Of a DNA stretch of 33,461 nt, positions 8,626-16,530 are shown one piece after another. Made by a program: the position numbers and the translations under genes. The DNA lies in the NCBI RefSeq assembly GCF_000006405.1, contig NW_003206847.1, forward strand, positions 217,339 through 250,799. The letters are read 5' to 3'. The DNA is from Perkinsus marinus ATCC 50983. Taxonomy: Eukaryota; Perkinsozoa; Perkinsida; Perkinsidae. The notes under the pieces were generated by a model, which saw nothing but the letters and a program-made list of their open reading frames with translations, was not told where the DNA came from and ran no database searches. The first letter of the stretch is position 1. Every line of letters begins with the position of its first letter.

Positions 8626-10780
8626 TTAGGTGTGCTTCGACTTCGCCGACTCATAATCTTGCTTATACATTTTGATCGTCTTGTCGCATTCCCCTGTGAT
8701 CAGCCTTTCTCCGGATCTACACACAGTCACTCGTGGGCCATACCACTCCTTTTCCAAATCTCTTCACAACTTACTGATCGAAAGCCAAAGCATATATACT
8801 CCTCTCACTGCTCATACTCCCCGGCTGAGGTGGTGTGTTGATGTCCTGGAAGATTTGCCCCGAGGCCCAATCCCAGAACAGAAGGTGACCCGCATCCGTG
8901 CCCGCCACCATCACAGGCGAGTCCTGACAAATAACCATCAAACAAAGGAAATAATAAATACGCTAACAGTAACGCGCCGAGCACAATATCCCCTGACCGA
9001 TAATCCGCACAGGTTCGATACTCACCCCCTCATCTCTGATCTTCAGACAATGCATCACTGTACCCGGGATGTTATGATCGATATTACGCTCGAAGACTCC
9101 ATCGGGCGATCTCCACACCTTGATCTACACAAAGGAGACACCCTTAACCAGGCCATGTTGCCGAGAGCTCAGCCTACGTGATCTGCTGCTGCTGATGCAA
9201 ACAGCGGTAGCCGAGGATGGACAGCCAATGCTCTCACACCCTTCTTATGATGAGTAAGTGTAGCTGAAGTAAGATACCACCATTCACAGCGCACAGCGAA
9301 GATTTCGCGCTATACAAACCACAACCCATCAGCACCACAAACTCCAATAAAAAGATGTGCCTCTCGGGGATCGAACCTACGCCCTTCTATCAAGTACTAC
9401 TTCGACATTTGCCCGCCTTCAAATCCCACAGCCTGATCGTCGTGTCCATCGAACCCGATATGATTTGGGGTTCCATCTGCTGTGACGCCAGACAGTTCAC
9501 TGTACTGGTGTGGCCGCCCAAGACGTGTATTGCGTGCTTCGTCCGAATATCCCAAACCCTGAATCATCAACATCAACAACCATTACTAAAGATAAGAACG
9601 ACCCGCACCCACCGACCTGACAGTAGCATCGCGACTGCCGGTGAACAGAACGTCCAAAGTTGGATGAGTCTCCATGCAGTACACACCGCTCAAGTGGCCG
9701 TGATAGCTTCTCACAACCTATACAGGACACCATAGATAGCCATCGATTCGGATAAGGAAGAGTACCGTGTTCATCTCCAGATCCCAGCACTTTACCATAT
9801 TATCCTCGCCGCAGCTGAAGAGGTACTTCAACCTCGGGTGCAGCTTGAGACCGCGGATGTTATGTATATGACCAGTCAAGGTCAGTTTCAATGCGCCTAA
9901 CAATATAACACCTGGCTGGATCGAACCCGGGTCACCAGCACGTCAGGAAACGACATTAACCACGACACAATACAGGAACTGCTATGTCTACTCTTCCCTA
10001 CTGACAGCTCCTCTATTTCCATCTCAGTGTTCCCCGAGAAGTTCGAGCACACTGACGCCCACGAGTAAAAACGTTCTCCCTACCCCTTCTACCTGTTGCT
10101 AGGTCCCAAACCTTGATCATCTTATCATTGCCACCACTCACGAAGAACTCATTACTAGGATCAACATCCAAAGCACGCACCCAACCCTGAGACCACTCCA
10201 ACATACTACCCAATGGCAATCCCCCTGTATGACCTGATGGCCCTGCACGACCCTGTAGAGCTTCCAATCAGGATGCCATTGCTGCTTTGGTCGATGACGA
10301 CCGATATTCTCATTGATCGCCAGAATGCCCTTAGCCGCCGTACCAGCCGTTCGAATCACCAAACGGCTCTCTCCGGGTAGCCTGTTGATCCCTACACAAG
10401 AACCTCTCACGCTTAGGTCACCTCCCCCTCCCATTACTACCTTGTGACGCCACCAACGCTGTGCTCGTGGTCTTCACTGCAGATGCTTCCTGCATCGGTC
10501 CAGCAGGGGCAGCAGCCGCACCAGCTGTTGGCAAATTCAACACGCTCATTTTCTGACCCATTTTCGTAACCGACAGGTCGACTTTGCTAAAATTGTCTTC
10601 AAAGATTCTCCTCTGCTTAGCCTCTTTAATCTCCGGAGGGGAGGCCACATGATGCGGATAGATGTCCTGAGGCTCCGGCCCAGGCCGCCACAGCTCCAAA
10701 GTCCGCTTTTGGTTCAGTCTGACCAAGTCGGCGAACTTCACTTGACTATCAGAAGCGGCCATAGAGGTGCTAGAAGCCAT
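8626..10780 (-). CDS. PLRG1: PLRG1/Prp46 WD40 spliceosomal protein
   Basis: Pleiotropic regulator 1 is a seven-bladed WD40 subunit of the Prp19-associated (NTC) complex of the spliceosome. Ten exons join to 468 codons: 10441-10780, 10234-10391, 10093-10186, 9766-9896, 9617-9717, 9401-9558, 9178-9263, 9026-9124, 8775-8923 and 8626-8716. The WD series starts at [17 protein letters not shown]. It continues through [71 protein letters not shown] and LLFWDWASG. It closes with [15 protein letters not shown] and [16 protein letters not shown], as in the family. Length is close to the usual 480-515. The ATG at 10780 is chosen because conserved sequence follows at once; an upstream in-frame ATG exists at 10849. 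Introns at 9264-9400 and 9897-10092 contain tRNA-like sequence. Confidence 0.93.
9355..9400 (-). repeat. tRNA-like 3' half in PLRG1 intron 6
   Basis: The intron opens GTAGTACTTGATAGAAGG and continues GCGTAGGTTCGATCCCCGAG with AGGCACATCTTTTT, that is, a T-arm, an acceptor-like tail and a T run. The remaining 90 nt of the intron up to 9264 are unrelated. Confidence 0.5.
9909..9976 (-). repeat. tRNA-like fossil at the 3' end of PLRG1 intron 3
   Basis: Minus strand: GTCGTGGTTAATGTCG (D-arm-like), TTTCCTGACGTGCTGG, GACCCGGGTTCGATCCAGCC and AGGTGTTATATTGTTAG, with the 3' splice site 15-20 nt beyond the T-arm. Confidence 0.58.
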
Positions 10781-11808
10781 GGACCAAGTTATTGAGTATA
10801 CTGAGGAATTCTGCACTCCCCCTACATCTCTTGCTGAACAAACCAACACAAGGTCTACATATATTCGACTTCAGGAATCCACAAAATCGATAAGAATTTC
10901 CATGTGCGAGTGAAACGCGGGAAGCAACGATTTACGATTATCCTGTCACCCTACCACAACTCAAGAAACCGCAAGCTCCTGGAAAACACACTCTTGATCA
11001 ATCAAGCAAATCATAACCCTGTCCAGATGAAAAGGTGTTCACTCCAACCCAGCTGCACTACAGTCCCAAAGATTTCCCTATACACTACCTACCCCTGTCT
11101 CTACAACGTGCACTCTGGCATGCTTCAACAGTTCAATAACAACCATACCACTACTATGGGAAAGAGATAGGAGTGCTCAGAAATTATACGACTCCATCAC
11201 AGACGAACTTCTCCAGGAGGGAACGATTAGACAACATAACTCATAGTTGCAGTGGGAGAGGATATGCATGTGCTCAACTACATGAAAGTGCTGAGGGAAT
11301 TTTAGGCAATTCTTATTCGTCTGCGTACACTTCTACCCGAATTCATATGTAAACCTCGATAATTAGCGAGGAAACTCAGGAGCTCAGCCGAGGAAAGCAA
11401 ACATACATTCCTCCACCACTAAATAGCTAACATTCTGTCGATCAACTCTATAGAATGCAACCCAAGCGACAGATCAAAAACTAGGAGACTACGTTTCATC
11501 ACGCCACCTACACACTACCCTTAAACTCAAGTCAAGTGAGTGCCCCACATTACTTGTGAGACTACCTCCAGACACTAGGAATCCATAAACGACCCAAAAA
11601 GACAACAATAACCTACCCATACCTGCTGCTGTTAACTACAGCCCTATTAATGAACACCACAATGCGCGTAATCCCGCACCTCTATAGAAAGGTTACCGCC
11701 AAGCCTAGGATTAAATCTTCCATCGTGGCCGAATGTGGGTAGTAATAGTCCAATCAAAACTACAACAGGGGAAGGCTGCTTAAGCCTGAGGGCCTCAACC
11801 TCACGACC
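10781..11808. other. Intergenic stretch with one interspersed repeat, no convincing gene
   Basis: This lies between the PLRG1 start and the assembly gap. It holds one copy of the interspersed repeat at 11274-11420. The reading frames present (for example an 88-codon plus frame at 10904-11170) have no family resemblance or splice support. On the minus strand I looked for the rest of ribosomal protein L3 (for example the conserved segments around its Trp-rich core) and did not find it. The proximal part should hold the PLRG1 promoter, but no box could be assigned. Confidence 0.5.
11274..11420 (+). repeat. Interspersed repeat, copy 4 (intergenic)
   Basis: Starts TCAACTACATGAAAGTGCTG, includes CTACCCGAATTCATATGTAA and AGGAGCTCAGCCGAGGAAAG, and ends ACATTCCTCCACCACT. 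It is the only copy clearly outside an annotated gene. Confidence 0.75.
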
Positions 11809-11908
11809 NNNNNNNNNNNNNNNNNNNNNNNNNNNNNNNNNNNNNNNNNNNNNNNNNNNNNNNNNNNNNNNNNNNNNNNNNNNNNNNNNNNNNNNNNNNN
11901 NNNNNNNN
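11809..11908. other. Assembly gap (100 N)
   Basis: Exactly 100 undetermined bases, the conventional size for a scaffold join of unknown length. The gap interrupts the RPL3 reading frame. Most of that gene is missing from the window, so the true distance across the gap is probably well over 1 kb, or the join is wrong. Confidence 0.99.
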
Positions 11909-12002
11909 ACGACTTTACCTTACCCTTATGATGGCGGGTACGCTTGCGAGGCAAGAAACCCAACGAGCCGTGACGGGGGACTTCGAACTTCCTATGAGAC
12001 AT
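11909..12002 (-). CDS. RPL3: 60S ribosomal protein L3 (uL3), 5' end only
   Basis: Universal large-subunit ribosomal protein L3, cytosolic. The first 31 codons from the ATG at 12002 read [20 protein letters not shown] followed by [11 protein letters not shown], essentially the invariant eukaryotic N-terminus ([19 protein letters not shown]). The frame runs straight into the N gap. The sequence on the far side (11735-11808) does not resume a recognisable L3 segment. Family length is about 390-400 residues, so roughly 90 percent of the gene is absent. Two upstream in-frame codons could extend the N-terminus, but the family start is the MSHRKF methionine. Confidence 0.9.
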
Positions 12003-12224
12003 GGCGGAACTGGACGGTGCCTTGTAGGATTGCCAAGTGGAGGACAACGACAATTCGATCGATTATACGCATTTCGCTATGTTGTGCAACGACGACTCGG
12101 GTTCGATCCCGGCACTCGTCGAGTTCTACCGCGCGCCATGAAAACACGCGCACGCCCCGACCAGATCAATTTTCGAGTTGAATAAATCACTTACATTTTT
12201 CTAACCGTTCCGTAACCACATTAC
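12003..12224. promoter_or_regulatory. Divergent RPL3/HslU intergenic region
   Basis: 222 bp separate the start codons of RPL3 (minus) and HslU (plus), so both promoters must be here or overlap the genes. A tRNA-like sequence with a perfect B box (GGTTCGATCCC at 12100-12110) lies in the middle. A pyrimidine-rich run ending near 12203 could serve 5' leader splicing. I see no clear TATA box. The assignment rests on position only. Confidence 0.4.
12061..12121 (+). repeat. tRNA-like sequence between RPL3 and HslU
   Basis: Plus strand: CGACGACTCGGGTTCGATCC followed by CGGCACTCGTCG. The B box is perfect and the flanks CGACGA/TCGTCG can pair, but the T-loop would be 6 nt and no good D-arm is visible. 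Confidence 0.45.
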
Positions 12225-15163
12225 ATGGCCGCCGTCTCTACTTCTGTTCGGCTCGGACTGCCGGCCCTTTTCTCACGTCGAATCCATGTGGTATCTCGGT
12301 TCTTCTGTACTGAGGGGGGAGCCACCGATGATAATGCTGCTGCGCCCAAGCCATTGCCAAAGGACAGGAAAAACATGAAACCACGAGAGATGGTGGAGTA
12401 CTTGGATCGGTAGTAGTCGAAGGGGATCCACTTACTATTGTGACTAATCTTCGACACCTTGACGAAATCATCGACCTTATCGGTGTTTGGTTTCGGGAGC
12501 TCATAAAGCTGGTCCTCACGCTCACATTCAATTCCTGGACTTCACAGATGAATTTTCCAATTCTGAATTCTAACATTAGTTCACTGAAGTTGGGACACCC
12601 GTTCGACTTGTGTATATTTGTATATCTAAGGAGTGTCTTCACAGACAGCCTTAATGAGGTTAAGCCGCTTTTTCCGTATTTGATACAATCACTGTTTACC
12701 CATTCATTTTTCTCCGTTGCCGGTGTCCCCCTGTATATTGGCAGTACGCGGTCATAACTATTTTCAGATACGTAATAGGTCAGGCCGATGCTAAAAGAGC
12801 GGTAGCTAACGCCTTGCGTAATCGATGGAGGCGACAGCAGCTGGACGAAGAACTCAGAGCCGAGATAATGCCGAGGAACATGCTCATGGTACGGGTCCTG
12901 TTCCCTCTTCTCACTCGTATACGGTCTCAGGTCGGGCCTACTGGTGTTGGTAAGACGGAGATTGCACGGCGGCTCGCTAAGCTGGTGGATGCGCCTTTTA
13001 TCAAGGTAATAGATCAACAAGATTTATGCAATAGTACCTAGACCTCAGACGGACAGGTGTTTGATCTTAGGTTGAGGCTACTAAGTTCACCGAAGTCGGA
13101 TTTCATGGGCGTGATGTCGATTCAATCATTAGAGATCTTCTGGAGATGGCTATGACTCGACAAAGGTATGGGCTCATATTCGGACCTAATCCGTATCTTG
13201 CTCGCTCGAACCTAAGATGCGTCCGATTCAGCCTGTGCCTTCAGATCGCGACTTGAAGATGAGTTAAGGCCTAAGGCAACTGAAGCGGCGGAGGAACAAA
13301 TCCTGAATGCTCTCATAGGTGACCATCACTACTGAGTAAATCGATCAACTGATCGATTTTCCAGGTCCCATGTCCGCCCAGTCGGACAAAGATACTTGGT
13401 TGGCCCACTTGAGGGCTAAGCTATTGGATGACCGGTAACGTAAACCAATCTTGAAATTTCTCCACGTAATTTTTTGCGAAGTGGAACACCATAAAGCTCA
13501 TAGTATGAGTGAGAGAATTGCTTCAATGAAACTGATCGGACTCGCTGAACTTTCATTGAATCGTATTGGTAACTGGATTCGTCATTTTCGGGACGATCTT
13601 GCAATCTTGCAATTCCCTAACGCTAGCATCAATCTCTATTCTGATCAGTCAAGTGAAAGTAGAAGTTCCTGTGACTGACAATGACCTTTATCCAGAATGG
13701 GTGGGTGGCGGATCGGACTCTAGGAAGCCGCCTCAAATCCGGGTCATACAGGTAGTAGTAGAAGCTCAGAAGTGTAGAAGGAGTGGTAGGCATTAGTTGA
13801 GGTACCCGTGGCTGGAGGAGGGACCAGTAGGCAAATGGAGAAGCGTACCATGACGGTTGCAGAGGCGCGTCAAAAACTGGTCCAAGTGGGAATTTGGTGG
13901 CGCGCGAAAAATCACGTAGGCAACATTGAGTCAGGTGCACTTGGATCGCATGATTGATTCGGATATGATACTGGCATCAGCAATCCGGTCAACGGAGCAG
14001 GAGGGGATAGTCTTTGTGGACGAGATCGATAAGATATGCAATTCTTCCAAGTGAGGAGTATCTTCGATGTGCGTGCGTGCAAATCAGCGGTTTGTTCTTG
14101 TCAGAGGTTTTTATCATGGCAGTGATGCTTCCTCTGAGGGAGTCCAGAGGGATCTATTGCCGATCCTCGAAGGTTCAGATGTGAGCACGAAGTAAGGCGG
14201 AGCGAAGTTTTTTTTCTCACTTTGATTTGTAAGTCTTGACTGTAGGCATGGTAATGTGAACACCGACCACATCCTTTTCATATGCTCCGGTGCTTTCCAT
14301 TCTGTAAAGCCCGGGGATATGCTCGCCGAATTGCAGGTGATGATGGCGCTGGGAACACGTTATCTATGCGGAACAGTTTAGGAGGGTCTTAGACATTGCA
14401 TAGGAGATGCAGAAATTACGACTGGAATCAGTCCGGGTGTTCAATAGGCCTCTCCTGAGTTACAAGAATGCTCCCAGGTGTAAGACTCGGTCCCAGGAGC
14501 ACTCTTGAACCTCAGGAAAGGCCTATTGAACAGCCCTAGTGCGCTGGATGATTACTCACCCCAGGTTTGAGTCAAATGCTCCTGTTGTTGGTCATGTCAG
14601 GGTCGACTTCCTGTACGAGTGACGTTGAGTGCTTTGACAGAGCATGACTTTGTGCGGATACTCACGGAACCTCACCACAATTTGATTGAACAACATAAGG
14701 TAAGGAGTGTGGATCTCACCATGATCGATTTTGAACTTGGAAAGCGTTCACTGCCTAGGGAACGATATTTCGTTATTTAGCCTTGCCTTAGGCTCTGCTG
14801 CGAACCGAAGGTATTACATTGGAGTTCCCAGAGGATGGCATCAAGGTTGGTTGGCTCGGCAGAGGGTGTCTCGAGCAGTGACATGTGATCAGGAAATCGC
14901 CCATATAGCCTTCGACTTGAACACACACGTGGAGAATATCGGTGCGAGAAGACTTCACACCGTGATGGAGAAAATCATGGAGGAAGTGTCGTAGGGATAG
15001 TTGGATGGTCTTCACCATCATCATCATGAAAGTGGTCGGTCGTGCTAGGTTCGATGCGCCTACTATGGGGGATGGTACGACGGTCACAGTTGATGCCAAT
15101 ATGGTGAGGACTAAACTGAAGCCCTTATTAAGCAAAGGGGATCTGCACAAGTTTATATTATGA
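12225..15163 (+). CDS. hslU: HslU (ClpY) ATPase of the mitochondrial HslVU protease
   Basis: AAA+ unfoldase that feeds substrates to the HslV peptidase; in protists it is mitochondrial. Fifteen exons join to 495 codons: 12225-12409, 12768-12888, 12931-13005, 13071-13165, 13245-13318, 13365-13434, 13649-13751, 13790-13879, 13920-14050, 14105-14191, 14246-14336, 14601-14699, 14792-14845, 14893-14990 and 15049-15163. The Arg/Ser-rich N-terminus (about 45 residues) resembles a mitochondrial presequence. Then come [20 protein letters not shown], Walker [10 protein letters not shown] (about 104-112), Walker [10 protein letters not shown] (about 300-308), [26 protein letters not shown] and sensor 2 [12 protein letters not shown]. 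The C-terminal tail DLHKFIL is the HslV-docking type. The central pore motif is GFHG (137-140) instead of the usual GYVG. Intron 10 carries the GGCGGAGCGAAG motif, and intron 11 a hairpin element. Confidence 0.95.
14192..14245 (+). other. HslU intron 10 carrying the GGCGGAGCGAAG motif
   Basis: A 54-nt intron reading GTAAGGCGGAGCGAAGTTTT and ending TTGACTGTAG. It is firmly placed because it splits the conserved [16 protein letters not shown] segment in phase. Confidence 0.8.
14435..14536. mobile_element. Near-perfect 45-bp hairpin in HslU intron 11 (foldback/MITE-like)
   Basis: The left arm 14435-14478 begins GGGTGTTCAATAGGCCTCTC. The right arm 14492-14536 ends GGCCTATTGAACAGCCC. They are reverse complements over about 45 bp with few mismatches, separated by a 13-nt loop. 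The hairpin lies inside the intron 14337-14600 of HslU. It could be a foldback element or the source of a structured RNA. Confidence 0.7.
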
Positions 15164-16530
15164 TTATGCTCATTATCATGTTTCGGTTTCCTAGAATCAA
15201 CAAGGGCATTGAGTTGCAGTTGGTGTGGTATAATCGTCTATTGTCCGATTATGTAGTTCTCCTCTTTAGATCATCATTACGAGCTGATCGAGTATCTGAA
15301 TAGAGCGACTCATCTGTAAGAATGACCATTATCTGTTTGCCTCGTTCTATTCATGGACGTCAAGGCTCACTCCATCACGTTAGTTATCTGGAAGTCTTGA
15401 TCATAGAATCGGTTGCACTACTCCCTGGTTCGGGTCGGTCATACTTGTTACGCTTGCTTCAAGTTGCCAAATGTGAGCCCCAGTGCGCAGATGTGCCCCA
15501 GCAGTATGTGTTGAGCGTTTTATATTTTTTCCAACCGAGGTCTCCGATGTAGGTCCTAGGAGCATTCCAGGTAGCAAGCTTGGTGGATTCGACAGAAGCT
15601 TACTGTCCTGAGTGTCCTTAGTTCACCTTGCCTGTCATCCTCCGCAGTGCCCAGATGGGACTCGTGAGTTGACACGCGCCCTGCCAAAACTCGGAGGCTA
15701 GAGGTTTCATATGATTTCGAGTTAATCTATCGAAAAATCTCCTGAAATTTCCCATATATGAGGTTGTTCGCTATGCTGATATTACCTTCCACTGCTGCGG
15801 GGTGGAATTGGGAATCTCCATTGGAAGTAAAGAGGTCTCCTTCCTACATGAATAGGCGCGCGCTGACCGATTGGCGCGCGGAAAATAATCGCAGATACTA
15901 CAGAGAAACCAAAAGATGGGTCTGTCCCCCCCAGGGTTTATGCACGGTTTTGAATCTCGAACCATCCAACAAACCCTAGCCAAATTTTGGTTTTATGCCC
16001 GGACATAGAGCTATCGAATAATAATCAACTGATCTCGATATTCGCTCCGAATAGAAGTGCACAACTCCTTTTGCACGTGCACTTCCACGCACCCCGCACA
16101 AGCAAGGACTATTCTTTGGGCGAGACTACTACTACTCGACAAGGAGTCCATGCCCACAGTGACACGGGTGTCCGCGCAACATTCAGCGTCACTAGCAGTG
16201 ATTTAAGGCCATTTGGAAGGTTTAGTTATACCGTAACTTCAATGATTCTCAACCTACTCCCCATGGTTTGTTGCCTCTCGTTTCGTAAAGGTTATCCCCG
16301 TCACACTGACCGAGAACTTTGCTTGCATGGGATGAAGAGAGCCGGGTGGAGCGCTCGTGGTGTGAGGGAATACGCTCCGCTCGTTGCGTCAACTCCCTAA
16401 GTTCAAGAGGAGACAGGAAAGTCACCCCTATCGTGACTAGTGTAGTTTTCGTTTGTTTATGCCGTCATCTCGTCACAGACGAGATCAGCGATCGACGATA
16501 CTGGCCCGGCTGATATCGAGCCGTGCTAGG
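15164..16530 (+). other. HslU-ABCA interval: fragments of a possible small gene, otherwise unassigned
   Basis: Between 15178 and about 15700 the plus strand shows short exon-like pieces with plausible splice sites. Examples are MFRFPRINKGIELQ (15178 on), a piece at about 15270-15316 reading HHYELIEYLNRATHL, and one at about 15463 reading AKCEPQCADVPQQYV with a C-x3-C pair. I could not join them in a consistent phase and do not recognise a family. A frame at 15758-15979 begins with a signal-like MRLFAMLILPSTAAG but has no other support. A 137-codon frame at 15987-16400 also resembles nothing I know. The ABCA promoter must lie at the 3' end of this interval. Confidence 0.3.

Noticed and set aside
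10904-11170. 88-codon plus-strand frame next to PLRG1
   Set aside because: Low-complexity composition, no splice or family support, and it lies in the probable PLRG1 promoter.
12238-13020. 260-codon minus-strand open frame over the start of HslU
   Set aside because: Antisense shadow; it crosses HslU exons 1-3 and their introns and has no family likeness.
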